Shown here: in pieces, positions 43,463 to 54,699 of the stretch
Position numbering within the stretch: the stretch's first letter is position 1
Layout of the letters: each line of letters starts with the position of its first letter
DNA from: Anisus vortex
Taxonomy: Eukaryota > Mollusca > Gastropoda > Planorbidae
Assembly: GCA_949126835.1 (NCBI GenBank)
Contig: OX421494.1
Coordinates: 56,176,358-56,240,357, forward strand
Length of the DNA: 64,000 bases
Direction: 5' to 3'
Position numbers and translations under genes: made by a program
The notes under the pieces: model-generated
The model's input: only the letters and a program-made list of their open reading frames with translations
Database searches by the model: none
What the model was told of the DNA's origin: nothing

Positions 43463-46400
43463 TCAATCATGTAGCACCCGAGATAGAGTATCAGCTATGA
43501 CCTTGTCTCTATCTTGTCGATGATACGGGGAATGGGATACCAGTCGGTCTTTGTCAAATTACTTAATTTCCCAAAGTCTCTATAAAACTGCAGTGTGTGG
43601 TCGGCTTTTGGTACCATCACACAGGGTGTAGACCATTTGCTATCACATTTTCCTCCTATGTCATCTTCTAACATATACTTAACATCTAATTTAATATGCT
43701 CAGGTCTGATGGGGTCAAATGGATGCTGTTTAATAGACCTGGCACTATTGGTTAACACTACATCGTGCTCTATGACATGTGTCCTACTGGGAACATTTGT
43801 AAACATTGACTTATTTTCATGTACCAGCTCAATAATCTTCTCCTTATCTTCTACCGGAGGATGTTCTAGCCTTGTATCTAAACTCTTAAGGGCATCTGTA
43901 TTATTAAGTTTACTTTCTGCAAACTTATATTCTATCCTAGATAAATCCATCGGGACTCTAGCTAATGAAATCATGGGGACCTCCCGTGGTTTACTCTTTT
44001 CCCTGGAAACATAGGGCTTAAGTAAATTAATATGGCATACCCTCTGTTTTTGTCTCCGGTCAGGAGTCTTTATCAAATAATTGACCTCGCCAAGCTTTGA
44101 CTCTATCTCATAGGGTCCACTAAACTTTGCACTTAAAGGCTGATTTTGCAAAGGTAGAAACACAAGAACTTTGTCACCTGGTGCAAAAGTTCTAGCTGTA
44201 GCTTTACGGTCATAGTTCTGTCTCATACGCTCCTGCATCTGTGGAAAATGAATCTTCACATGGTTAAAAGCATGATAAAGCCTATTTTTAAATTTATCTA
44301 CATATGACAAAAGTCCAATCGGTTCACTGTCCGTTAGCCAAGTTTCATGTAGAAGTTTCAACGGACCTCTGACTGAGTGTCCATACACAAGTTCGAATGG
44401 GCTAAACCCCAGGGATTCCTGAGTGGCCTCCCTTGCAGCGAACAGTACATAAGGCACACCCTTATCCCAGTCTTTCTCGTTTTCATAACAGTACTTTTTA
44501 AGCATCGATTTTAATGTCTGATGAAACCTTTCCAGAGCTCCCTGGCTCTCAGGATGATAGGCACTTGATAGCCTATGGCTTATCCCTAATTGTTCCATGA
44601 CTTGTTTGAAAATGTTCGAAGTAAAAATAGTCCCCTGGTCGGACTGTACTGTCTTCGGTAGGCCATAACGTGTGAAGAAATTTGTCAGGGCGTCTACTAC
44701 CTTCACTGTTGTTATGTTCCGCAACGGAATGGCTTCCGGGAAGCGAGTGGATGAACACATGACTGTGAGCAGGTATTGAAAACCGGCTTTTGTTTTCGGC
44801 AACGGGCCCACGCAATCAATGAGTATATGACTGAATGGTTCGTCGAACGCTGGTATCGGCTGGAGTGGAGCGACAGGAATTCGTTGGTTAGGACGTCCTA
44901 CCATTTGGCATACGTGGCAAGTCTTGCAGTATTGTTCGACATCTCTTCTCAGTCCTGGCCAGTAGAAGTAAGGGAGGATACGGTGGTGCGTTTTTCGGAC
45001 TCCCATGTGACCAGCGAAAGGAAGATCATGCGCCATACGCAGTATATCTTGACGATAGCACTTAGGTATTACAATCTGGTGAATACTGTCCCACTCGTTT
45101 GTGCCTGAGTTGAGCGGTTTCGACTTTCTCATCAACACTTCATCTTTCATGTAGAAACATTCCGCCATTGCATCTGCAGTCTTTTCATCAACAGCTTTCA
45201 TTCTGAGTTGCATTATTACTTCGTCATTCAATTGTTCTTTCACCAATTTCTGCTTTGGTGACAAAATGTTATCGTTCTCTGTTGCATCACCAGTTGTTAG
45301 TTCAGCAAAGAACGTAGCACTTAAATCGATGTCAGGTGTTTCTGTTATCACTGTTTCATTCGCATGTGTGTCTTCAGAACAGACAAACACATCTTTCGTT
45401 GCACTACACGGCGTAGCAGGAGTCTTTACCGACTTCTTTTTCTGCATTGCTCTTGTCAGTGCACATGTTGGGCGTTCATTGGCAGGACGTAGGTTTTTGT
45501 CCTCCGCCATCTTTGTCTCCAACACTTTAACCATGGGCTCGACAGTGACTCTGCCGCCCATAATGTCATTTCCTAATATCATGGAAACGCCTTTGACGGG
45601 TAGTGCGCGCCACACTCCCACTACGATGTTACCTGTAAAAATATCCGACTCGAGCTTTATTCTGTGCAGTGGAGCTTCCACAGCCTCCATACTAGCACCT
45701 CTCAGCACAACAGACTCACCGGTACTTGTGGCATCTGTTAACGGCACACTGCCCTCCAGGATCACGCTGACAGCAGAACCCGTGTCACGTAATATCTGTA
45801 TTTTCTTCTTGCTGAGTACATCGACTTCTGTCGACACTGTCCCCTCGTAGACAAAGGGTCGAAAATCGGATAGGTCGTCCTCTTCCGGGACTTCAGGAAC
45901 AATCTGTTCCTCACGGCCTTCTGAAAGCATAATAGATTGAGTACAGCTATTCTCTTTTACCTTAGATAGACTGTTCTCAAAAACCATCGACTCCACAACT
46001 ATGGGCGATGCCGGCCGCATTTCTTTTGAGTTTCTTGACCCTGTGTTGCACACTTCTTCTGTCTGCTTGCTGTCTTTCTGCACTCTGGCACAGTGTAGAA
46101 TAGCACCTTGCTTCTTGGTAAGGATCCAACAATCTTTCTTCATGTGGCCCTCTTTCTTGCAATTGAAACATACCACCTTTGCTTTATTTACATCTGTCTG
46201 CTTCCTGAAATGAACTAAGTTACTATTATTATTTACACCACTGTTCTTATTATTGTTTTCACTTGTCTCTTTTGGTTTACTAGCCTCCTTGGGCTCTGGT
46301 TTGTGCACTTTGGGTTTGTCAGCATAATATGGCTTTATGCTGGCGTGAATTATGGCATAGTTATCTGCCAATCTAGCAGCTTCATGCACATCTTCAACCC

Positions 46401-46851
46401 CTCGGTCTGAGATGTGGGTTTTAATATCCACTCGAATACAATCATTGAATTCCTCCAACAATATTAGGTTCTTTAGTTTATCAAACTCACTTACATTCTG
46501 TGACCTTAGCCACTGTTCTAACATTTTCTCCTTTTGTCTCAAAAAGTCTACATGAGTTTGATCATATGCCTTCTTTCTGTCTCTAAATAGCTTTCTATAT
46601 TTTTCTGGTGTCAGGGAATAACTTTTTAGCACCCTATCTTTGATTACTTCATAGTCATTTATTTCCTCGGGTGTTAAACTCAACACTACGTCCAATGCTT
46701 TTCCTTTGTTGAGAGTTGACCTTAACAATAAAGCCATCTTATCATCAGGGAACTGATAATCTACAGCTATCCTCTCAAAAAGCAAAAAGAAATCTTGAAC
46801 ATCTTCTTCTCTGAATATAGGCAAGTGTTGCTTCATTGCGCTAATATCCAT
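43463..46851 (-). pseudogene. Fused Gag-Pol of element 2, RT/RNase H deleted
   Basis: 1118 codons open from 46851 to 43495. In order: SCAN-related capsid core (LLRSTLNKGKALDVVLSLTP), CCHC knuckle (CFNCKKEGHMKKDC) read straight through a TGG into pol, retropepsin DTG (45784-45786), integrase HX6H and CX2C finger, DDE core with LIDCVGPLP, QSDQG and GALERFHQTL, GPYEI module, then only the start of RT (PCVMVPKAD). The RT motif that reads RFCVDYRKVN in element 1 is altered to QFYRDFGKLS. At about 43500-43525 the frame jumps to the extreme RNase H end (VIADTLSRVLHD, stop at 43463), so roughly 1 kb including YLDD and RNase H is gone. Upstream gag is in another frame. Confidence 0.9.
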
Positions 46852-47342
46852 ACCATTGCTGTCCCACGATGGTCAGGTCTGTTCATGCGTGCCATCTCTA
46901 TCCTTTCTCTGCTTTCAATTTCAATCCTAATTCTTTCATTTTCCCTTTCAGTTTCTATCATAATTCTTTCCAATTCTCTCCTTTCCATACTTTCTAATTC
47001 CATTCTCTTCATAGCTAATTGGAATTTTAGGTTTTCACTCAACCCTTTATCTTCATCATTGTTTGATGATCTAGATGACATATTTCTTACCTCGTCTCCG
47101 TGGGCAATTACCTCGCCCCCACTGGGAGCTACATAACCTTCATTGATATCGTTCTGTCCCACTTCAACTACATTACCAGTGTTCATGGCATTCTGCCCGT
47201 TCAAACATGTCATAATTTCTTTGATCAAACGATTACGATTAGGTCTTGCCTGTCCTGCCTCAATCCCAAAGGACTCAGCTAATTCTTTTAATTCAGCAAA
47301 TGACATGGCATTAAGTTCCTCACTTGATATATTCGAAGCCAT
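46833..47342 (-). pseudogene. Gag N terminus of element 2 (frameshifted)
   Basis: 169 codons starting MASNISSEELNAMSFAELKE, with the same SAP-like helix region (LAESFGIEAGQARPNRNRLI) and an Arg/Glu-rich coiled coil as element 1 Gag. The frame breaks at about 46855-46875 before the capsid core, which continues in the ORF at 43463-46851. The break lies in the middle of Gag, where element 1 is continuous, so mutation is more likely than programmed frameshifting. Confidence 0.85.
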
Positions 47343-47344
47343 AG

Positions 47345-48437
47345 TGTAGCGTTCGAAATATTTGTGATAGTAGAGTAGTATATATTGTATAATAAAATAT
47401 AAAGTTCCAACTTACGATTTGTCCAGAAATTTGCACAATATAATATTAAACACTTCGAGGAATCTTCACACTTCCCAAGGAATAAATGCGCAAACCAGTT
47501 CTCTCCTCTTTTTAAAAAGAATAGTTTCACAGTCCTAGAAAACGAAACACAAATATGCCGCTCTCAGTACTACTAATGTCACAAAATATTTATAGGTCAG
47601 GAAAAATATAACTCAAATTTTCCAGACGAGATCAACAATTTTTTTCCAATTCTAGATCAGGAAAAGTATAACTCAAATATATCGAACGAGACCACTAAAT
47701 TTTGTTAATCCTAGGTCAGGAAAAGTAGAACTCAAATATCCCGGACTAGCCCCCAAATTTTGTTACGTCCACAATCCCCTTGTGGCCAGAGCTGTGTAGA
47801 TCTTGCTGATAATTCTCGTTAGTCCTAGGGGAGACTTTAATTATTAGTATTTATGTTTCAGTATTACACGAACTCTTCTTATAGTCCTGGGCACAAATTC
47901 AGTATTTGTATTCCAAAATTTCCTTTCTTGTACATTATAGTAGTAGATAAATCTTATATAAATGTATACAACACAATAGAATAGTAACTTGACAAGGAAG
48001 CTTCAGTGTAACTGTTGTTGATAGTTTATTTCAGGTGGTATGTTCAATATATACAATATATCTATTATGTACAGTTAGAATAAAATAGTTCAAACACAAA
48101 CGTTCTCAAAGGAACATGTTTTGAAACTCTCTGTCTTTCAGACAAAACAAATCATTAAATACTATCCGAGTGGTGCAAGGGACAGACCCATTACCAGTAG
48201 GGGTAAAAAATCAGGGTATCATTACAAAACTCATAACAAAAACGATAGGAACTTCCCCTATTAAATAATGAGTCGTTCCCAGACCCTGAGAATTTGAGAT
48301 CAACACAGAATCCCAACATTACCTAGAACCTTTTGTTTTCCTACTAAACGTCCTAATATTGTGTGTAGTAAGAAAAGAGAGAGAGAGAGAAATAAACATT
48401 GCGTGTTCCAATTCTTGGAAAAACAATATACATGACA
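47345..48437 (-). repeat. 5' LTR of element 2
   Basis: Matches the 3' LTR from 47363 to 48437. The U5-most part (47345-47362) is unlike the intact 3' LTR end, and the gag ATG follows at 47342, leaving no room for a primer-binding site or leader. Confidence 0.85.
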
Positions 48438-48441
48438 ATAC

Positions 48442-48479
48442 AATATAGGCATACAATATACAGTATAGGCTTACAGTAA
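48442..48479 (+). repeat. 60-bp satellite, middle block
   Basis: A partial satellite unit between LTR element 2 and the LINE, continuing in phase from 41132. Confidence 0.9.
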
Positions 48480-49846
48480 TAATAATAATAATAATAACGG
48501 TGCTTATATAGCGCATATCCCGTTGGTGACAGTTCTATGCGCAGACGACAGTAATACAGAATACAGACAGACAACGAAATATGTAGTAATACGCTAATTC
48601 TGCTGACGAAATAGGTGAGTCTTCAGTCGGCTCCTGAAGGTGTCATAGCTAGGGCTCTGGCGAAGCTGTAATGGGAGGTGATTCCAAGCAGACGGTCCTG
48701 CGTAGGAAAATGAACGTTCACCAGCGGACACTAGCCTCACACGAGGGATCCGCAGAGTGAGCGCATCAGAAGCCGAACGAAGTGAGCGGGACTGGGTGTA
48801 GAGCTCCATACAAGAGCGAAGATAATCCGGGGCACAGTTATTCAGGCACTTATAACAGAGAGAAGCCAGCTTATATGAGATCCGGTTGTTGATGGGTAAC
48901 CAGTGCAGAGATCGGAGCAGAGGATTGATATTATTTGACTTCTTCTTCTTGAGAACTAGTCGGGCTGCGCAGTTCTGGATACGTTGGAGTCCTTGAAGGG
49001 AGGAGGCCGAGAGACCAGCCAAAAGCGAATTGCAATAGTCCAAGCGGGAAAAGAGGAGAGAGATGATGAGCTTAACACAAGCTTCCTTGGTGAGATAACG
49101 ACGGATGGCAGCAATACGACGCTGATGGAAGAAGCAGATTTTAGTGACGAAGGAGATGTGGGACTGTATGGACAGCGTGGAGTCCAGATAGACGCCAAGG
49201 CTCTTGATAGTCGGGGAGAAAGGCACAGTTGCATCAGCCAGCCGAAGATCGGACGCAGTGAGGGACACGACCCTCTGTCTCGTACCGACGATAAGAGCTT
49301 CAGTTTTCTCACTGTTAAGCTTCAACTTGTTTTCCGTCATCCAGCTCTGGATGTCCAGGAAACAGATGGAGATGGAAGCAAGGAGCCTGTCGAAGTCCTC
49401 AGGCTCAGCACTGTTATAGAGCTGGGTGTCATCGGCGAAAGAATGATAATTGAGGTTGTGGCGTTCGATGACAAAGGATAGGGGTTGAGTGTAAAGGGTG
49501 AAAATAAGCGGACCAAGGACAGATCCCTGCGGCACACCATTGCAGACGTGAACAGGCCTGGAGAATATGGACTCAATCATAACGGTCTGGGAGCGATTCT
49601 GAAGATAGTTTGCTAACCAGGAGAGGGCGATGTCATGAATGCCAAATGTAGACCTGAGGCGATCAATTAGTCGGTGGTGGTCAATCGTATCGAAGGCAGC
49701 AGACAAATCAAGCTGCACAAGGGCAGAGACGAGACCTCTGTCTGAGGCGTTAAGGAGGTCAGTGGTGATCCGCAGAAGCGCTGTCTCAGTGCTGTGATGG
49801 TGGCGATACGCAGACTGGTGCGCGGGCATCAGCGAATGTAGAGACA
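48480..49846 (-). mobile_element. CR1/L2-like LINE, 5'-truncated, inserted in the satellite
   Basis: The 3' end on the minus strand is 'gcgctatataagcaccg' plus a (TTA)n tail, and the 5' end is cut within the RT fingers. Satellite sequence lies on both sides ('cttacagtaa' before, 'gatataggcc' after), so it inserted into a satellite unit; I found no clear target duplication. Endonuclease and the ORF2 N terminus are missing. Confidence 0.88.
48594..49845 (-). pseudogene. Reverse transcriptase (ORF2 C-terminal half) of the CR1/L2-like LINE
   Basis: About 415 uninterrupted codons. RT motifs in order: YRHHHSTETALLRITTDLL, LDLSAAFDTIDH, GVPQGSVLGPLIF, the catalytic FADDTQLY, NSEKTEALIVG and KSLGVYLDSTLS thumb entry; then LDYCNSLLAGLS, AARLVL, LHWLPI.NRISYK and the family C terminus PSAWNHLPLQLR / RLKTHLF. 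The RT active site is intact but there is no endonuclease and no promoter, so it cannot move on its own. The first codons of the longest frame (to about 49850) are satellite, not LINE. Confidence 0.92.
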
Positions 49847-50065
49847 GATATAGGCCTATAGTATACAATATAGGCATACAATATACAGTATAGGCTTACA
49901 GTATAGGCTTACAGTAAATGATATAGGCCTATAGTATACAATATAGGCATACAGTATACAGTATAGGCTTATAGTATACAGTATAGGCTTACAGTATACA
50001 GTATAGGCTTACAGTATAAGGTATTGGCCTGCAGTAAAAAGTATATTATTACAGTTTACAGTATA
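49847..50065 (+). repeat. 60-bp satellite, right block (irregular)
   Basis: Continues after the LINE, then degrades into shortened units of 'cagtataggctta' before ending near 50065. Confidence 0.88.
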
Positions 50066-50069
50066 TATA

Positions 50070-50660
50070 CATGTGTAAAATGCTTTTTACTTTGTAATAT
50101 TTTATCATTAAAAACATAATTTCTAACATAACACTGTAGAGATTGAATTTGAATGTTTGTAACAATTGTATCTGATAAGGTTTTATTTTTGTTACTTAGC
50201 CATTTTTATGAGTAATTTTGAATGCATTTAAATGTTGTTGTATTTTTAAAAAATATATATACATCTTTTATAAGCTTTCTTTAATCTATTAGTATTTATT
50301 GTGATACATTTTTCATAGGTTTTTAAAATTCAATAAAATTTAGTCTAGAAACAAGAAAAAATTTTAAGAAAAGAAATATTATAAAGTGTGGGTATGAAAA
50401 AGACCATAGAGATGATTGTTCCTAATTTTGTATATATATTTTAAACATGCACACCATAAGTTCATATTATATCATTGTATCCTCTATTTTAATTTTAAAT
50501 ACACAAATATACAAAGTCTAAATCGTTATGCATAAAGTACATTTAAGATCATTCTAATTAGGAATAGAAAATATACAAAATAAAATCACATGTAAGCTAT
50601 TTAAAAAGTTAATGTTACAAGGCTAAAAAGTTTAGATATGTATGAAGGTCAGTAAATAAA
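50070..50660. other. AT-rich intergenic, nothing recognised
   Basis: No gene or repeat unit supported. Confidence 0.4.
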
Positions 50661-50663
50661 TGA

Positions 50664-50664
50664 G

Positions 50665-50713
<49 letters not shown>

Positions 50714-50714
50714 A
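50664..50714 (+). repeat. (GA)n microsatellite
   Basis: About 25 GA units with one AA interruption. Confidence 0.95.
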
Positions 50715-50764
50715 TTGTGTAAAGTATGATTTTGTACTGAGTGATGTGATGAAGATAACAAGGG

Positions 50765-50985
50765 GAAGTCCGGGTATTAAAAAAAACAGGATTCGAACCT
50801 ATGATCTTCGGTACACCAGTCGAACGCCCATGCTGTCCCGTACTCTATTTATTACGAAATTTGATATTTATGGAATTAAAGACTAGACTTGTCACACAAT
50901 CCCCAAGTATGCCGTGGTCACTGAAACTAGTGAACGGTGCTTCACCAGCACCATGGATCATTTTGGTCCGATAGTTACTTTATTT
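50765..50985. repeat. Two tRNA-SINE fragments in opposite orientation
   Basis: 50785-50845 carries a minus-strand tRNA-like head ('aggattcgaacctatgatc'). 50890-50985 carries a plus-strand SINE body ('gccgtggtcactgaaactag' to 'ttggtccgatagttacttta'). Confidence 0.6.
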
Positions 50986-51129
50986 TACTTAGTAATCAAA
51001 AGAATGCTGATAAACAAGTGTATAAAAAAGGGCTTTATTTTGGGCACCAGAAACATGAATGTTTTTTTTTTATGTTTTCAGTGAAACATAATGTTTAAAA
51101 TATACTTTTTGGAGTAAACATTTTATATG

Positions 51130-51541
51130 AAAGCAATACGCTCTGGTATCTCTCTTCATGATGATAACACAAACATTGCAATACGCTCTGGTATCTCTGT
51201 TCATGATGATGACACAAACATTGCAATACGCTCTGGTAACTCTCTTCATGATGATGACACAAACATTGCAATACGCTCTGGTAACTCTCTTCATGATGAT
51301 GACACAAACATTGCAATACGCTCTGGTAACTCTCTTCATGATGATGACACAAACATTGCAATTCGCTCTGGTAACTCTCTTCATGATGATGACACAAACA
51401 TTGCAATACGCTCTGGTAACTCTCTTCATGATGATGACACAAACATTGCAATACGCTCTGGTATCTCTCTTCATGATGATGACACAAACATTGCAATACG
51501 CTCTGGTATCTCTCTTCATGATGATGACACAAACATTGCAA
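51130..51541 (+). repeat. 45-bp minisatellite, about 9 copies
   Basis: Nearly identical 45-bp units (core 'catgatgatgacacaaacat'). As 45 is a multiple of 3 and the unit lacks stops in several phases, long frames stay open on both strands; these are artefacts. It ends about 0.2 kb before the lectin gene's TATA box. Confidence 0.95.
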
Positions 51542-51723
51542 TGCAGATAAAGATTTTCACAATGGCAAATTTTCAGTTTTGCTCACTTAAATTTAATGAA
51601 ACCTTACAGTAACCAACTATATAAATACTGAATTAAAAAAAACGTGTTTAGGTTAAGGATTAGGTGAACCAAGATGTTACAGCTCAGCCCACCAGTGATA
51701 AGTTAATTAAGATTATGGATTTG

Positions 51724-51731
51724 TATATAAG
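51724..51731 (+). promoter_or_regulatory. TATA box of the Ig-lectin gene
   Basis: TATATAAG about 108 bp before the ATG at 51832, a fitting distance for a transcription start near 51755 and a short 5' UTR. Confidence 0.5.
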
Positions 51732-51831
51732 AAGTCCTTGCCTACTTCAACCAGCTTTTAGTCCTGCAAGTGTATCCAAAGTGATCGCCGCGTCAACGTT
51801 GGGGGAATTCTGAGATACTGTCTATTTAATC

Positions 51832-51895
51832 ATGATCCAGTGGACTTTGGTTTGGGCCGCAACGGCATTTCTTGTTGTAAGGCTTAGTCATGCAG
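51832..51895 (+). CDS. Exon 1 of CREP-like Ig/C-type lectin gene (signal peptide)
   Basis: The ATG opens a classic signal peptide, MIQWTLVWAATAFLVVRLSHA, with cleavage predicted after SHA. The exon ends in phase 1 at a consensus donor (CAG|GTAAAT at 51895/51896). Exon 2 begins in the matching phase at 55316 after a pyrimidine/AT-rich tract and ACAG. Joining restores a Gly codon and leads directly into the Ig domain. FREP/CREP genes of snails also have a separate signal-peptide exon. The frame reading on past the donor into the intron is not coding. Confidence 0.78.
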
Positions 51896-52128
51896 GTAAA
51901 TACAATGACGCGGCGGTCTTATTTTCCGGGCGCCGTTTAGTTAAGACCGTATTGGCCTATGATTTCTTACCGACTACAGTGATTATAGCGTTACTGTTCG
52001 TATTTTTTCTTTAGACTTTCAGAAAGTTAAAGAGAGAGTTTGTGCACCCTCTTTCATAGACAGGCCTAAATGTAAACATCACTACACGTTAAAGACTTCA
52101 CTAAACTGATTTTCCGTGACTTCACCAT

Positions 52129-52362
52129 TTAAATGTATGATCGTACCTGTTCCTCCTCATCATCAATCCCATGACCGTTGTGGTCGTTGGGGGGGGGGGG
52201 GCGAATGGACACCTCAGCAGTCAGCTTTCTCCACTTTTGCCTATTTTGAGCGAACTGAAACCCGGTCCAATATTTTATGTTGTCGAACCAGCATCTCCGC
52301 TGACGGCCTGTTACGGTCATGAACTGTTCGACCAATTGCCTCCCCTTTTCCTTGTCATACAA
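52129..52362 (-). pseudogene. LINE ORF2 C-terminal fragment in the lectin intron
   Basis: 77 codons with GRQRRCWFDNIKYWTGF and RQKWRKLTAEVSIRPPP: the 'GR+R+.W.DNI..W' and 'DR..WR.L' ending of endonuclease-type non-LTR reverse transcriptases. Antisense to the host gene. Confidence 0.65.
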
Positions 52363-52639
52363 ATAGTGAGATAACTAGATACGTGTTGGCCGATATGGTC
52401 AAGTGAACATCACGGGGGTGTTTATGTTGAAACTGTCAAATTGGAAAAGATATAAAACATTCAAAAACGCACATAACACGACTGTATATATAGATATACA
52501 ACTTCAAGAGGTTGTGCATTGACTGATTAGCATTGCATTTTCACAATTTCATGACAATCTGTTGTTTTTTGTTGTTGTTTTTTTTTGTTTTTTTTTTGTA
52601 GTCCCTTAAGCTTGGCGGTCGATGGGGGGGAGTCCTCTC

Positions 52640-52780
52640 TTGGGCTTCGTAGACTTGGCGGCGCCCATCTCCTCTCCAAGTCGGCGGTGGATTTATAGCT
52701 GACTGCACCGAGGGTCGAACCCCTGATGCGGCGCTTGGGAGTCGCGCTCGCTGTCGACTTTGCTAACCAGCCGCCAATCT
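52640..52780 (-). repeat. tRNA-like SINE fragment
   Basis: Minus strand with 'ggcggctggttagcaaagtc' and B-box 'aggggttcgaccctcgg', typical of a tRNA-derived head. The anticodon arm cannot be formed well; not a tRNA gene. Confidence 0.5.
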
Positions 52781-52914
52781 GTTAATTGTATTAATATTTG
52801 TTATACTTATTTATCCGTTACGACGCTCTAAACAGCTAAATCTTGGTACAGTTTTCTTTTGATCAAGAATGATAGTCTTGCATTCACTTTTGTATATTTG
52901 AATAACTTTTATCT

Positions 52915-53213
52915 TATTTTATATATTACAGACGCTACTTCTATAAAGAAGATTGTCATTGGTCTGAGTCTAATCTTCCATTTGTATTAGTGTTTTAAAT
53001 TGATGTAAAATTACTGGTTTTCCTGGTTTGCTCAGGGAAACCATTCCAGGCTCGGATGCCACTTAGGAAGAAATAGTACTATGTATTTTTTTCTCGCATA
53101 AGGTATAAGGAAAGTGTTTTTGTCTCTATGTTTATCGGAGTACTGCAACAGGTTGTTATTGTGTTGCATCTGTATGTTAGAATTTAATGCCTTATGTATT
53201 ATTTCTACTTTAC
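52915..53213 (+). repeat. Interspersed repeat family A copy
   Basis: Plus-strand copy from 'tattttatatattacagacg' through 'ttactggttttcctggtttg' and 'ctcgcataaggtataagg' to 'ccttatgtattatttctac'; about 300 bp. Confidence 0.65.
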
Positions 53214-53800
53214 TATATGCATGTGAGACTTGGACTGTTTATCAACGACATGCTAAGCTCCTGAATAACTTCCACACAAAAAGCCTGAGAAAAATCCTAA
53301 ATATCAAATGGCAGGACAAAATTCCAGACTTTGAGGTACTCGCCAGGGCAGGACTCCCAAGAATCCACACAAGTCTGATGCAGTCTCAACTTCGCTGGGC
53401 TGGGCATGTTATACGCATGCCTGACTGCCGTCTTCCAAAGAGGCTCTTCTATGGCGAGCTAAAAAACGGTCAGCGAGCTCGCGGAGGTCCAAAAAAGCGC
53501 TATAAAGACACCCTCAAGGCATCACTCAACGCGTTTTCCATTAAAGAGGACTCCTGGGAGGTGACAGCCAAAGACCGTGCCTCATGGCGCTCAGCGGTCC
53601 ATGAAGGAGCAGCTCTTTGCGAAGAGCAAAAACAGAGAGCAGCTGAGTCCAAGAGACAAGCCAGGAAAGATCGTGCCCTAGAGCCCATTGTCGACGCTCT
53701 GAACTTCCCCTGTACGGTTTGCAGTCGTACCTTCCGCGCAAGGATAGGCCTCTTTAGCCACATGAAAACCCACCGCACAGCCACACCCCATACTTCATAG
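53214..53800 (+). pseudogene. LINE ORF2 C terminus with C2H2-like finger, in the lectin intron
   Basis: About 195 codons in one frame: LLYACETWTVYQRHAKLLN, KSLRKILNIKWQDKIPD, QLRWAGHVIRMPDCRLPKRL, RARGGPKKRYKDTLK, then a terminal CTVCSRTFRARIGLFSHMKT zinc finger. This is the post-RT C terminus of an endonuclease-type non-LTR retrotransposon. No RT core or endonuclease. It is sense to the lectin gene and contains no splice sites that I can support as an exon. Confidence 0.85.
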
Positions 53801-54484
53801 GACGACAAAAATGGTCATCGTTGATCTCGACGGACGAACGAACGATTTCTACTTTACCCTTTGCCCTTTTGTCATCTAGTGACCTTTTGACCTAATTAAT
53901 CGATTTTCACCAATTTAATGATACACAAATTAGCTACCATTAAACACCTGAAAGTAAATATTTAATATCGCCCACCTTGGTACTATTCCGTAGTGTTGCA
54001 TCGCACTTGAACTTTTCAATATACAGGTGTGACTTAGTGACTCAGATAGGAGATTAGCTAACTGCAACGCGCAAAAAGAACGTGGAGATTATAAAACTAA
54101 ACGTTATAGCATTGAACTGTGTGATTCATCTATTGGACAACATTTTTGTTCCGGAGGCTAGGCATTGTAACTAATGAAGATCACCTAAGTCTCCTAAGAA
54201 CACAGAACTTGCGCTCCAAGCCTGCAACTTGTATAAAACAGCTGGCAACAGGTTCTGGCCGCAGATGGCCTTCCACCAACACCAAACTAAGGTATATGGA
54301 AAAGAGAAAGACCTGGAAACCACCCGTGCAGTTCTGCATAAATTCCTTGTTGTTTAAACCCCTCCATTGACCAATATTGAGTACCAAGAAGAAGACAATT
54401 CATCTATTCCACGTGAACAACATTTCTCGATCAGTCACACTTATTGGCTGTCGTATTTTATTTGCATTAGAGCGAAAAATGTCA

Positions 54485-54680
54485 GTGCCAAAACGTCAGG
54501 TGCCAAACTGACAGGCGCCAAAACGTCAGAGGTCAAACTATTAGGCGCCGAAACGTCAGGTGCCTAACTATCAGGCGTCGAAACATCAGGTGCCTAACTA
54601 TCAGGCGTCGAAACATCAGGTGCCTAACTATCAGGCGTCAAGACGTCAGGTGTCAAACTATCAGGCGCCAAAACGTCATG
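54485..54680 (+). repeat. 30-bp tandem repeat built of two 15-mers
   Basis: Units such as AGGTGCCTAACTATC + AGGCGTCGAAACATC repeat at a 30-bp period, about 6 copies, with progressive variation. Confidence 0.85.
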
Positions 54681-54699
54681 GGCCATAATCTTACCTCAT

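Larger units (their letters stand above)
41133..48437 (-). mobile_element. Decayed Gmr1-like Ty3/gypsy LTR retrotransposon (element 2)
   Basis: 7305 bp on the minus strand inside the 60-bp satellite. Flanked by ATAC on both sides (41129-41132 and 48438-48441); the satellite unit shows the empty site 'tatagtatacaatatagg'. The LTRs differ by about half a dozen substitutions and one GA unit over roughly 1.07 kb. It has a gag frameshift, a deletion removing most of RT and all RNase H, and almost no leader, so it is non-autonomous. Confidence 0.93.

Noticed and set aside
45266..45850. 194-codon plus-strand frame in element 2
   Set aside because: Antisense shadow of the gag-pol protease region.
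46833..46875. Programmed ribosomal frameshift in element 2
   Set aside because: The break lies inside Gag between coiled coil and capsid, where element 1 is continuous, and I see no slippery heptamer; ordinary mutation fits better.
51070..51612. Overlapping 130-160 codon frames on both strands
   Set aside because: A 45-bp tandem repeat with no stop in several phases; both strands open at once is typical of a repeat artefact.
53114..53800. Extra coding exon of the lectin gene with a zinc finger
   Set aside because: It is the C terminus of a LINE reverse transcriptase; no in-phase splice sites join it to the lectin exons.
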